Below the pieces are notes generated by a model. That model worked only from the letters and a program-made list of their open reading frames with translations. It made no database searches and was not told where the DNA came from. Made by a program: the position numbers and the translations under genes. DNA of 64,000 nucleotides from Streptomyces microflavus (GTDB lineage Bacteria; Actinomycetota; Actinomycetes; Streptomycetales; Streptomycetaceae): the NCBI RefSeq assembly GCF_014650075.1, contig NZ_BMUG01000004.1, positions 310,001 through 374,000 of the forward strand. The letters run 5' to 3'. Below, piece after piece: positions 10,901 through 19,395 of the stretch; the stretch's first letter is position 1; the number at the start of each line of letters is the position of its first letter.

Positions 10901-11635
10901 GCCGACGAGTCCAAGCTGCTGACGTCCCAGAGCTACGCGGGACTGGAGCTGGTCGCCGACTGGCAGGCCTCGCAGGGCAGCGGCACCACCATTCCCGACA
11001 CAACCTCCGGCTACGGCACCAGCCTGACGGTGGAGGGCGGCGCCACGTTCAGTGACGGAGAGCTGGTGCTGGACGGCGTCGACGACGCCGCCCGGATCGT
11101 CGGACCGCCGGTCGACGGCAGCGGTGCGTTCACCGTGACGACGACGGTGGCTCTGGACGCCGAGAAACTGGCGCAGAAGAGCGTCGGATACGTCGGGGGC
11201 GTGCTCGGCCAGGCCCAGGACCACATCCTGCACTGGGGACTCTGGTACCAGGTCACGGGCAAGGACACCGTGCTCGACGAGACGACCCTGGAGGAGCGCG
11301 TCGTACCGGTGGGGAAGTGGCACTTCGGCAGCTACGACATCGTGACGGAGACGTTCAGTTCGGTGGTCTCCGACGAGGTCGCCGCACTGGACAGCCCGGT
11401 ACGGCTGACCGGCTCCTTCGACCCCGTCTCCGGGACCATCAGTCTGTACCTGGGACACAGCCAGAACGGTGACGCGAAGGCCTTCGCCGCGGCTCTCGGC
11501 TCGGGTGACTTCGCGATCGGCAAGGGGTACTCCCGGGTCTGGGGCTACCACCTGCCCGCTCGTATCTCGGAGGTCCGTCTCTTCGCCGGCGCGGTGGCCG
11601 GTTCGGACCAGATCGATACGCACATCGGGGACTGA
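7934..11635 (+). CDS. Large secreted LamG/jellyroll repeat protein
   Basis: About 1233 residues. ATG 7934 is preferred to GTG 7925 because the G-rich TGGGGTGGGGGAT lies just upstream of it. A basic N-terminus and hydrophobic stretch ending near Ala-Gln-Ala form a signal peptide. The first 250 residues (PGGGWQSP and related text) resemble the N-terminal region of the Streptomyces secreted proteins often found next to RHS genes. A DNRLRE-like beta region and fibronectin-like segments follow (DPTAPKAPKI and similar). Two LamG-like concanavalin folds lie at about residues 760-985 and 1000-1230. Predicted role: extracellular or wall-attached binding protein. It precedes the RHS gene on the same strand, but a strong hairpin separates them. 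Confidence 0.87.
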   Translation: MKRKQRLRRTRTEAVAAWVASATATVLLAGLTTTGAQAVEASPEPVLSEGQRALADARKAGERVEVRGQRSERTTVFANPDGYTFTLEEASVPVRVAKPGGGWQSPDAELERRPDGSIGPKAAAVQMSFSAGGRDEPLVSIAQQGRSLALDWPGSLPEPELTGAGALYREVLPETDLKVTATVEGFQHVVIVKSPRAAANKELRKLTFGLHSMGLTVRRTPTGALAAVDASGATVFRAPTAQMWNSAGKATSGGSARALAAPAAADAVTRTPGDPAETAPSGAGLEPGQGDRIALMDVQVSKDALSVVPDPALLSGTEAADFPLFIDPTVTWGESERTLLRSDGYESYGWGNGDDDLGKGVGKCGSWNGYACGPGYVQRLYFEFSPASLKGKQVLDATFRVTEPWAFQCDPRWVDLVRTNNISASTTWSSRPKELDLMGDRHVSAGRGSLCDPDSPDAPIEFNDNPEETNENLTPTVKSFAAGSFSRLTLQLRAHDESDTSAWKRFRNDAVLAVDFVGVPDTPTAIGVVTGTGTVCAKTESNPSVISDPTPTLAATPQTKAGGESGAQLRIYFDLDHKNSDGSWGDTTAGNGDLRPSTGYVGDNVKQTISWSALSEGKLYRYRAWARSYYNGGGSYLSGPSNASTTGWCYFKVDPTAPKAPKITFGSPYSLCTPNACASSGGPGVKGTWSFAPATGDTTNVSYQYTLSSWNTWPTVNGASPSASISPEASGTYTLFVRAKDNVGRYGAWSAVDFLVAAGAGPVARYRFDEASGAAVDSGTAGSTRHPASLGSAATRDDRGRRGLITHSASGVPLATPVVDKGLRLNGGTGSHATTAGPVLETRSSYTVSAWVWADPEAYLTHTVLSQTPAAAGPWTQKHSPFSLTYGGGKWSLRAFSTEGEWTRAATSPTTYPRAVWTHVTGVHDATAKKIHLYLNGKHAASADAGTSWAGGGTLEIGRTMYADAYTQAFKGSIDEVAIWQRALTAKEVADESKLLTSQSYAGLELVADWQASQGSGTTIPDTTSGYGTSLTVEGGATFSDGELVLDGVDDAARIVGPPVDGSGAFTVTTTVALDAEKLAQKSVGYVGGVLGQAQDHILHWGLWYQVTGKDTVLDETTLEERVVPVGKWHFGSYDIVTETFSSVVSDEVAALDSPVRLTGSFDPVSGTISLYLGHSQNGDAKAFAAALGSGDFAIGKGYSRVWGYHLPARISEVRLFAGAVAGSDQIDTHIGD

Positions 11636-11640
11636 GCGCG

Positions 11641-11675
11641 GCGGGGCGGGTACCGGGCCTCGGTACCCGCCCCGC
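11641..11675 (+). terminator. Strong hairpin between the LamG and RHS genes
   Basis: A perfect 15-bp stem (11641-11655 with 11661-11675, containing GGTACC/GGTACC) with a 5-base loop starts 6 bases after the LamG stop. The RHS gene therefore probably has its own promoter or depends on readthrough. Confidence 0.8.
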
Positions 11676-11742
11676 CCCCTTCGACCCAGGCCGGTCCCCG
11701 AGCGGGGCCCGGCTTCCCGGCCGGCAGATGAGGAAGACTGGC

Positions 11743-14700
11743 ATGTCCTGGCGCTCTGTCAGAATCAGAACGATCGGCGCGGCCCGAGCCGTGCGCGACG
11801 GGGTACGACGACATCGAACCCGCTCGCTGGTCATCACGGTGTCACTCGCGATGGCCGTCCCCATCGGACTCGCCCCGGTCGCCCGGGCGGACGGGGGCGG
11901 TCTCGGCAGGCCCGGCCTCCCCGACGCCCGGGTGAGCAAGGTCCGCGCGATCGACACTCCCGGGGCCGAGGCTGCCCGGGCCCAGGTCGCGAAGGACAAG
12001 AAGGCCAACGCCGCCCAGGCCGCCCGGGCACGGACGGACCAGAGGAAGGGCTGGCCCGGCCGGGGCACGGCGATCCTGCGGACGGAACGCTCGGGATCCG
12101 CAGCCGCGAAGCCCGGAGGCCTGCCCGTCACCGTACGGCCGGCCGGCGGGAAGGCCGCCGCTCCGGCCGGTACCGAGACGCGCGTCTCGGTCCTCGATCC
12201 CGCCGCCGCCGCGGCGGCCGGTGTCACCGGAGTCCTGCTCACCGCGGAAGCGGCAGCGGCGGGGCAGGTCGAGATCGGCATCGACTACACGGAACTCGCC
12301 GGGGCGATAGGCGGCGGCTGGAGCGGCCGGCTGCGCCTGGTCCGGCTTCCGGACTGCGCGCTGACCACCCCGAGCCGCACCGAATGCCGCGAGCAGACCC
12401 CGCTCCCGTCCCGGAACGATCCGGCCGACCGGACCGTGACGGCCGCCGTCGAGCTGCCCGGAAGCCTTTCGCGTACCGGTGCGCGCACGGCGGCGGCGCC
12501 CTCCTCCGGCGGAGCCGCTGTCTTCGCCCTCGCCGCCACCGGCGCGGGCGAGGGTGCCGCGCCCGACGGCAGCGGTGACTACTCGGCCACCGACCTCGCT
12601 CCGTCGGCGACCTGGGAGGCCGGGGGCAGCTCCGGATCGTTCACCTGGAAGTACGACTTCACGATGCCGCCCGCCGCGGCCGGCCCGAGCCCCTCGCTCT
12701 CGCTCGCCTACAGCTCCGGCAGCGTCGACGGCCGCTCCGCCGCCACCAACAACCAGGGGACCTCCGTCGGTGAGGGCTTCGCGGTCAGCGACTCCTTCAT
12801 CGAACGGACCTACGGCAGTTGCGACGACGACGGGCACGACGGCATCCACGACCAGTGCTGGAAGTACGACAACGCCCGGCTGGTGCTCAACGGTGTGTCG
12901 TCCCTCCTCGTCAAGGACACCGGCAACACGTGGCGGCTGGAGAACGACGACGCCTCCACGGTGACCCGCTCCACCGGTGCGGACAACGGTGACGACAACG
13001 GCGAGTACTGGACCGTCGTCACCGGAGACGGCACCAAGTACGTCTTCGGCCTCGACAAGCTCGACGGCGCCACCACACAGCGCACCAACTCGGCCTGGAC
13101 GGTCCCGGTCTTCGGCGACGACTCCGGGGAGCCGGGCTACGACGCCGCGACGAGCTTCGCCGGCCGCTCGCTCACCCAGGCGTGGCGGTGGAACCTCGAC
13201 CTCGTCGAGGACACCTCGGGGAACGCCGCCACGTACTGGTACGCCAAGGAGGCCAACCACTACAAGAAGAACAAGGCGGCCAAGGCCAACGCGTCCTACA
13301 TCAGGGGCGGTTACCTCAAGGAGATCAGCTACGGCCTGCGCAAGGGTGCGCTGTTCACCGACAAGCCCGATGCCAAGGTCACCTTCGGGTACGCGGAGCG
13401 CTGCACCGCGTCCGACTGCTCGTCGCTGACGAAGGACACCGCCGACAACTGGCCGGACGTGCCCTTCGACGCGATCTGCTCCGACGGTGACGCGGACTGC
13501 CTGGCGGTCGGCCCCTCCTTCTTCTCCCGCAAGCGGATGACCTCGGTCGACACCTTCTCGTGGAACGCCACGACGAGCGCGTTCGATCCGGTCGACTCCT
13601 GGGCCCTCACCCAGCAGTTTCTGGACGGCGGCGACATCGGGGACACCTCCGACCGGGTGCTCACGCTGAAGTCGATCAAGCGTACGGGCAAGGCGGGGAC
13701 CGCCATCGGCATGGACCCGGTCTCGTTCACGTACCACATGCGTCCCAACAGAGTGGACGGCACGGACGACATCCTTCCGCTCACCCGGCCGCGCATCTCC
13801 ACCGTCACCTCGGAGACGGGGGCCATCACCACGGTGACGATGTCGGCACCCGAATGCGTCCGGTCCCAGGTGATCGGGGCCGCGCAGGACACCAACACCC
13901 GCAGCTGCTACCCCCTCTACTGGAACATCAACGGTGCCGAGGACGCCTCGGTCGACTGGTTCCACAAGTACCGGGTCCTCGCCGTCACCGTCTCCGATCC
14001 GGCCGGCAACAACGAGACGGTCGAGCACGCGTACAGCTACAGCGGCGCCGCCTGGAACTACGGCGACGACCCGTTCATCCCCAGGGACGAGCGGACCTGG
14101 TCCGACTGGCGCGGCTACCGCCAGGTCACGGTCAACAAGGGGGCCGTCGGGACCACCCGCTCCAAGACCGTCTCCCTCTACATGCAGGGCATGGACGGCG
14201 ACCGGCTCAAGGACGGCACGACCCGGTCGGTCGACGTCGCGCCCCTCAGCACGCCGGACCTCGGCCTCGCCACGCTCAAGGACAGCGACCAGTACGCCGG
14301 ACACCTGCGCCAGCAGGTGGTCTTCAACGGGTCGACGGCAGTCAGCGCCACCTCCAGCCAGCCCTGGTCCGAGGAGACCGCCCGCCAGAGCGTCCCCGGT
14401 GCGGACGACCACATCGCGCGGTACGTGCGCCCGGAGAAGGAGATCACCCACACCTACCTCACCGCCACGAACGCCTGGCGTTCCCGGACGGTCGAGAAGA
14501 AGTACGACAGCCACGGCATGGTGTACCAGGAGCAGGACCGGGGCGACGACGCCAAGTCCGGCGACGAGACGTGCACCCGCACCTGGTACGCCCGGAACAC
14601 CGACGCCGGACTCGTCGCGCAGGTCTCCCGCGAGCGGGTGGTCGGCAAGCTCTGCTCCGTCCTCGACTCGGCACTCTCCCTCCCGGCCACCTCGGCGGCC

Positions 14701-17700
14701 CGCGGCGACGTGCTCTCCGACACCGCCACGGCGTACGACAACGCCACCTGGTCGGCCACGATGAAGCCCACCAAGGGGTTGCCGACCTGGACGGGGCGGG
14801 CGAAGTCCTACAGCGCCACCGTTCCCGCCTGGCAGACCGTCGAGACCACCGGCCACGACACCCTGGGCCGCGTCACGAGCGTGAAGAACGCCCTCGGCCG
14901 GGGGACCACGACCGACTACACACCCGTCGCCGCCGGCCCGCTCACCAAGAAGATCGTCACCAACCCCAAGGGCCACGCGCTCACCACCTTCCTCGACCCC
15001 CGGCGCGGGCTCGACCTGCGGGTCTACGACGCGAACCTCAAGAAGACGGAGCTCGCCCACGACGCGCTGGGCCGGGTGACCGATGTCTGGCGCCCCAACC
15101 GCAACCGGGCCGCGGGGTACGGCCCGACACAGAAGTTCGCCTATCAGCTGCGCAACACCAAGCCCTCGTCGGTCTCCTCGGCCTCGATCAAAGCCGACGG
15201 GGAGACGTACAACACCTCCCACATCCTCTACGACGCGCTGCTGCGCCCGCTCCAGGAGCAGTCGCCGAGTCCGCAGGGAGGACGGGTCCTGACCGACACC
15301 CGCTACGACTCACGCGGTCTCGCCTACGAGAAGTACGAGGAGATCTTCGACACCACATCGGCCCCGAACAGCGTCTACACCCGGGCCGAGTACGGCGAGG
15401 CGCCCAAGCAGACCGCCACGGTCCACGACGGGGCGGAGCGCGTCGTGTCGAGCGAACTGCTCGTGTACGGGGTGCCGAAGTGGAAGGACACCACGACCTA
15501 CACCGGTGACTCCACGGCGACCACTGCGCAGCAGGGCGGCACGGCTGTGCGGACCCTGACCGACGCCCGCGGCCGGAAGACCGAACGCAGGGAGTACACG
15601 GGCCCCGATCCGGCCGACCCGCAGTTCGGCGGCGGACTCGGGGCGGGCCACCTCGCCACCCTCTTCCAGTACACGCTGGACGACAAGGAGCGGGTCGTCA
15701 CCGGCCCGGACGGGGCCGCCTGGACCTACGGCTACGACCTCTTCGGCCGGCGGACCAGCATCGAGGACCCGGACAAGGGACCGTCCACATCGGGCTACGA
15801 CGAGCTCGACCAGGTCGTGCGAAGCACCGACTCGCGCGGCCGGGCCGTCCTCACCGCCTATGACGAACTGGGCCGGACCAAGGGCACCTGGGACGGCATC
15901 GAGGACGCCGCCCACCAGCTGACCGGATTCACCTACGACACCGTGCTCAAGGGGCTGCCCGCGACGAGTACCCGCTATGCCGGCGGCAGCTCGGGCAAGG
16001 CGTACACCAAGACGGTCACCGCCTACGACACGCTCGACCGCCCCGTGGCCACCACCCTCACGCTGCCCTCGGACGACCCCCTGGTGACGGCCGGAACCCC
16101 CCGTACGATCCCGTTCTCCAGCGCCTATCGCATCGACGGGACCCTGGGCAACAACACGGAACCGGCGCTGGGCGGACTGCCCTCCGAGACGATCCAGTAC
16201 GGGTACACACCGCTCGGTCAGGTCACCTCGATCATCGGCAGCACGGGATACCTCCTGGGGGCCGACTACTCCGCCCTCGGACGCGCCCAGCAGTACGTAC
16301 TGGGAACGGCCAACACCGAAGCGGTCAAGAAGATGTACGTCACCAACACCTTCGAGGAGGGCACCGGACGCCTCACCCGCAGCCATGTCACGGACCAGAC
16401 CCACCCGTACATGCTGATGGACCTGAACTACACCTTCGACGAGGCCGGCAATGTCACGGCCATCTCCGACCCCACCACCCTTGGCTCCACGAGCGCGGCC
16501 GAGACCCAGTGCTTCAGCTACGACGGTCACCGCCGTCTGACCAGGGCCTGGACGCCCGCCTCCCAGAGCTGCTCCGGCGCCCCGAGCGCAACCAGCCTCT
16601 CCGGGCCCGCGCCGTACTGGACCGACTACACGTACAACAAGGCCGGCCAGCGCACCGCCGAGAAGCAGCACCTGCTGACCGGCGACACCACGACCACCTA
16701 CTGCTACAAGGAGGGACGCCCGCACGTCCTGTCGGGGACGAGCCGCACCGCCAACTGCACGACTCCCGAGACCGGTTACGGCTACGACAGCTCGGGCAAC
16801 ACCACGAGCCGGCCCGGTCCGGCGGCCGGGCAGAGCCTCGACTGGTCGACCGAGGGGCGGCTGGCCGAGCTGACCGAGGGCGGCAAGAAGACCGACTACC
16901 TGTACGACGCCGACGGACAGCTCCTGATCCGCAACACCCAGAACGGTGAGCGCGTCCTCTACACGGGCAGCACGGAGCTGCACCTCAGGGCCGACGGCAC
17001 CACCTGGGCACAGCGCAGCTACTCCTCGGGAAGCCTGAACATCGCGGTCCGGAGCAACGAGTCCGGAACCAACAAGCTCTCCTACCTCGCTGGTGACCAC
17101 CAGGGCACCCAGAGCCTGGCAGTCTCGGCCGACAGTGCCCAGACCTTCACCAAGCGCCGCACGACGCCCTTCGGTGGCAACCGCGGAGCCAACACCGGCG
17201 GGGCGTGGCCGGACGACAAGGGCTTCCTCGGCAAGACCAACGACACCCGCACCGGACTCACGCACGTCGGGGCCCGGCAGTACGACCCGGGCACCGGCCA
17301 GTTCATCAGCGTCGACCCGAAACTCAGCACGGACCAGGGCCAGTCCCTGAACGGATACGCCTACGCCAACAACAACCCGGTCACCTTCTCCGACCCGACC
17401 GGTGAGGCCGTTCCCGAGTGCCTCCAAGGGCTCATCAAATGCCGCGGTGGCATCCCCGTCAGCGGCGGTGGCGGCGGTGGCGGAGCGCCCTGCCCCAGCC
17501 AGTCCAACCCCCAGTGCCCTGAGTACGGAGGCGGCGGCGGTGGCGGTGGCGGTGGCGGAGGTGGCGGTGGCGGCACGGGCGGCGGTGGCGGAGTTCCCGT
17601 CTACGGCCCCCCCAGCTGTGGCATGCCTCCCATGGCCGCCTGCGGCGGACCCGTCTACGGGCCCCCGTCCCAGCCCCCGCTCCTGATGGGCCCCGACCCG

Positions 17701-18258
17701 GCACCGATCCTCTCCTTCTCGGCCAACTGCGGTATCGAGTCGGACTGGAACTACCTCTGCAACGCGGGCAACGGGCTCATGACCTCGGGCGCCTACATCC
17801 AGGAAGGATTCAGCAGCGCGGGCGGACTGACGGGCAAGGCCAAGGCCGACATGCGGTCCAACCGCCAGTCGGCACAGATCCTGAAGTCCATGAAGAACCA
17901 TCCGGGTGTCGCCCGCCTCGGCCAGGTCGGGAACAGCAAGGCGATGCAGACCGCAGGCAGAGGTTTCCTGGTCGGCGGCATCGTGTTCACGGGTTACTCC
18001 AACTACCAGGCCACCGGCGGGGACATCCCGCTGACGGTCGCCGAGACCGTCGTCGACACCGCGGTCGTCCTCGGCGCCACCAAGATGGGCGCCACCATCG
18101 GAGCCACCATCGGAACTGCCATCGCTCCTGGCGTGGGAACCGTCGTCGGCGGGGCGGTCGGCGCGGCGGCCGGGGCCGTCGCCGGGATCATGGCGACGGG
18201 TGCGGTCAACAACGCCATGTCCAAGGGGTGGAAGGAGATGAAGGGCTGGTTCGGCTGA
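11743..18258 (+). CDS. Giant secreted RHS-repeat protein with polyglycine linker and glycine-zipper tip
   Basis: 2171 residues. ATG 11743 is chosen over ATG 11728 because GAGGAAG at 11730-11736 lies 6 bases before it. A signal sequence ends near ARADGG. A SpvB/TcaC-like beta region precedes many RHS/YD repeats (YDLFGRRTS, YDELGRTKG, YDADGQLL and others). The RHS-associated core is complete, with GARQYDPGTGQFISVDP near residue 1845 and YANNNPVTFSDPTG after it, the usual boundary to a variable tip. The tip (about 300 residues) starts with Cys-Pro-Gly segments, has 16 consecutive Gly, and ends in a GxxxG-rich hydrophobic stretch at about 2110-2155 followed by a Lys/Trp-rich tail. Known: RHS shells encapsulate C-terminal toxins. 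Inferred: a membrane-acting tip; no enzyme motif is recognised. Confidence 0.9.
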   Translation: MSWRSVRIRTIGAARAVRDGVRRHRTRSLVITVSLAMAVPIGLAPVARADGGGLGRPGLPDARVSKVRAIDTPGAEAARAQVAKDKKANAAQAARARTDQRKGWPGRGTAILRTERSGSAAAKPGGLPVTVRPAGGKAAAPAGTETRVSVLDPAAAAAAGVTGVLLTAEAAAAGQVEIGIDYTELAGAIGGGWSGRLRLVRLPDCALTTPSRTECREQTPLPSRNDPADRTVTAAVELPGSLSRTGARTAAAPSSGGAAVFALAATGAGEGAAPDGSGDYSATDLAPSATWEAGGSSGSFTWKYDFTMPPAAAGPSPSLSLAYSSGSVDGRSAATNNQGTSVGEGFAVSDSFIERTYGSCDDDGHDGIHDQCWKYDNARLVLNGVSSLLVKDTGNTWRLENDDASTVTRSTGADNGDDNGEYWTVVTGDGTKYVFGLDKLDGATTQRTNSAWTVPVFGDDSGEPGYDAATSFAGRSLTQAWRWNLDLVEDTSGNAATYWYAKEANHYKKNKAAKANASYIRGGYLKEISYGLRKGALFTDKPDAKVTFGYAERCTASDCSSLTKDTADNWPDVPFDAICSDGDADCLAVGPSFFSRKRMTSVDTFSWNATTSAFDPVDSWALTQQFLDGGDIGDTSDRVLTLKSIKRTGKAGTAIGMDPVSFTYHMRPNRVDGTDDILPLTRPRISTVTSETGAITTVTMSAPECVRSQVIGAAQDTNTRSCYPLYWNINGAEDASVDWFHKYRVLAVTVSDPAGNNETVEHAYSYSGAAWNYGDDPFIPRDERTWSDWRGYRQVTVNKGAVGTTRSKTVSLYMQGMDGDRLKDGTTRSVDVAPLSTPDLGLATLKDSDQYAGHLRQQVVFNGSTAVSATSSQPWSEETARQSVPGADDHIARYVRPEKEITHTYLTATNAWRSRTVEKKYDSHGMVYQEQDRGDDAKSGDETCTRTWYARNTDAGLVAQVSRERVVGKLCSVLDSALSLPATSAARGDVLSDTATAYDNATWSATMKPTKGLPTWTGRAKSYSATVPAWQTVETTGHDTLGRVTSVKNALGRGTTTDYTPVAAGPLTKKIVTNPKGHALTTFLDPRRGLDLRVYDANLKKTELAHDALGRVTDVWRPNRNRAAGYGPTQKFAYQLRNTKPSSVSSASIKADGETYNTSHILYDALLRPLQEQSPSPQGGRVLTDTRYDSRGLAYEKYEEIFDTTSAPNSVYTRAEYGEAPKQTATVHDGAERVVSSELLVYGVPKWKDTTTYTGDSTATTAQQGGTAVRTLTDARGRKTERREYTGPDPADPQFGGGLGAGHLATLFQYTLDDKERVVTGPDGAAWTYGYDLFGRRTSIEDPDKGPSTSGYDELDQVVRSTDSRGRAVLTAYDELGRTKGTWDGIEDAAHQLTGFTYDTVLKGLPATSTRYAGGSSGKAYTKTVTAYDTLDRPVATTLTLPSDDPLVTAGTPRTIPFSSAYRIDGTLGNNTEPALGGLPSETIQYGYTPLGQVTSIIGSTGYLLGADYSALGRAQQYVLGTANTEAVKKMYVTNTFEEGTGRLTRSHVTDQTHPYMLMDLNYTFDEAGNVTAISDPTTLGSTSAAETQCFSYDGHRRLTRAWTPASQSCSGAPSATSLSGPAPYWTDYTYNKAGQRTAEKQHLLTGDTTTTYCYKEGRPHVLSGTSRTANCTTPETGYGYDSSGNTTSRPGPAAGQSLDWSTEGRLAELTEGGKKTDYLYDADGQLLIRNTQNGERVLYTGSTELHLRADGTTWAQRSYSSGSLNIAVRSNESGTNKLSYLAGDHQGTQSLAVSADSAQTFTKRRTTPFGGNRGANTGGAWPDDKGFLGKTNDTRTGLTHVGARQYDPGTGQFISVDPKLSTDQGQSLNGYAYANNNPVTFSDPTGEAVPECLQGLIKCRGGIPVSGGGGGGGAPCPSQSNPQCPEYGGGGGGGGGGGGGGGGTGGGGGVPVYGPPSCGMPPMAACGGPVYGPPSQPPLLMGPDPAPILSFSANCGIESDWNYLCNAGNGLMTSGAYIQEGFSSAGGLTGKAKADMRSNRQSAQILKSMKNHPGVARLGQVGNSKAMQTAGRGFLVGGIVFTGYSNYQATGGDIPLTVAETVVDTAVVLGATKMGATIGATIGTAIAPGVGTVVGGAVGAAAGAVAGIMATGAVNNAMSKGWKEMKGWFG

Positions 18259-18278
18259 CGGCCGGACCACTGAAGGGC

Positions 18279-18326
18279 GCCGGGCCGGCTCCGCGGGCGA
18301 TGACATAGCCTCGGAGCCGGCCCGGC
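18279..18326 (+). terminator. Strong hairpin after the RHS gene
   Basis: A perfect 15-bp stem (GCCGGGCCGGCTCCG at 18279-18293 with its complement at 18312-18326) and an 18-base loop, 20 bases after the RHS stop. Confidence 0.8.
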
Positions 18327-18376
18327 GGCCCCCTCAAGGTGCGCAGGTAGTCCCAGGAGCACGGAAGGAACACGTC

Positions 18377-18796
18377 GTGTCGTATGTCATCGGACTCTTT
18401 TTCCTGGCCGGGTCGGCCTTCATGACCTGGCGGGCGACTCAGCTGTGGCGCCGCCCGGAGCTGGTGGACCATTTCGTGGAGACGTTCGCCTTCATGCCGT
18501 TCGGGATCGAGGTCAAGCGCGGCGAGATCCGCTCTCTCGCGCTCACCAGCGTCTCTTTGTGGGGGGTCACCGTCCTGCTGACGATCGGCCTCATGGACAC
18601 CGAGCTGGGCGGCGTCGGGGCCGGGATCGTCCTCGTCGCCGTCCTCGTCGTCCTGGTCTCCCTGCTCTGCGAGGCCGGCGTCATCCTGTTCAACGCCCCG
18701 AAGTTCGCGGTGCCGCCCCACATGCGCTCCGAGCCCGGCCTGCTGGCCGTCCGCCGGGCGCGCCGGGCAGGCGGCCCGGACCGGCTCGGCTCCTGA
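18377..18796 (+). CDS. Small membrane protein, candidate RHS immunity partner
   Basis: 139 residues from GTG 18377, with GGAAGGAA at 18363-18370 as a strong ribosome site. Three hydrophobic segments are visible: residues 1-20, about 53-74 and 78-105. A hydrophilic tail rich in Arg follows. No family is recognised. Its position directly after an RHS tip that looks membrane-active, and its membrane nature, make it a candidate immunity protein; this is inference by position only, and the intervening terminator means it need not be co-transcribed. It is translationally close to the next gene (one base between stop and start). Confidence 0.75.
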   Translation: MSYVIGLFFLAGSAFMTWRATQLWRRPELVDHFVETFAFMPFGIEVKRGEIRSLALTSVSLWGVTVLLTIGLMDTELGGVGAGIVLVAVLVVLVSLLCEAGVILFNAPKFAVPPHMRSEPGLLAVRRARRAGGPDRLGS

Positions 18797-18797
18797 G

Positions 18798-19376
18798 GTG
18801 GCGGGCCCTGCGGCGAAGGGCCGTTCGCGTGCGCGGTGGACGGCTGCGGCCGTCGTCCTGCTGATGCTCTCCCCGGGCGTTGCCTGGCTGCTGGTGCGGG
18901 CCGGACTGCTCCCGTCCGGTGCGGTCCTGATCGGCGGTTTCATCCTCGGCGGCCCGGTCGGCCTGTTCCTGCTGCCGGAACTCGACAAGGAGGCCCGGCT
19001 GGTCAGCTGCTCGATGTCCACCGTGACCGCCCGCACGCTCACCGGCGAGCGGACCGTGGACCTCCGGCACATCAGCCGCGTCCGGCTGCGGACCGGGTTC
19101 AGCTACGGGCGGGCCTTCCACACCCCCGTCGTCCGCGACCGGGACGGCGTGCGGCTGGCGCTCACCTCCGAGCGGAGCCGGCGTTCGCTCGCGCGCGCCG
19201 TCCATCGGATCCCCGCCGGGGCCGAAGGAGCGCCGGTCGTCAGCGCCGCCGCCCGTGCCGCGCTGGACATCGGCCCGCGCGGCCCGCTCACGGCTCATAC
19301 GGCCGGCTCCCTGCTCCTCCTCATCATCACCATCACCCTGTACGTGGTGGCGGTGCTCCGGCTCGCCGGCGTCTGA
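18798..19376 (+). CDS. Membrane protein with a PH-like central domain
   Basis: 192 residues. The GTG at 18798 begins one base after the previous stop, so translation is probably coupled. Two hydrophobic segments sit near residues 15-57 and one near 168-190. Between them is a basic beta-rich stretch (ERTVDLRHISRVRLR, then RDGVRLALTSERS) that resembles the bacterial PH-like domains of small membrane proteins. The function is unknown. It could be a second partner of the RHS protein or an unrelated housekeeping membrane protein. It is convergent with the CIS minus arm, 19 bases away. Confidence 0.72.
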   Translation: MAGPAAKGRSRARWTAAAVVLLMLSPGVAWLLVRAGLLPSGAVLIGGFILGGPVGLFLLPELDKEARLVSCSMSTVTARTLTGERTVDLRHISRVRLRTGFSYGRAFHTPVVRDRDGVRLALTSERSRRSLARAVHRIPAGAEGAPVVSAAARAALDIGPRGPLTAHTAGSLLLLIITITLYVVAVLRLAGV

Positions 19377-19395
19377 GCCGCTCCCGCGCCCGGCC

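Noticed and set aside
15310..18306. 998-residue antisense frame opposite the RHS gene
   Set aside because: Shadow of the RHS coding sequence. No recognisable domain.
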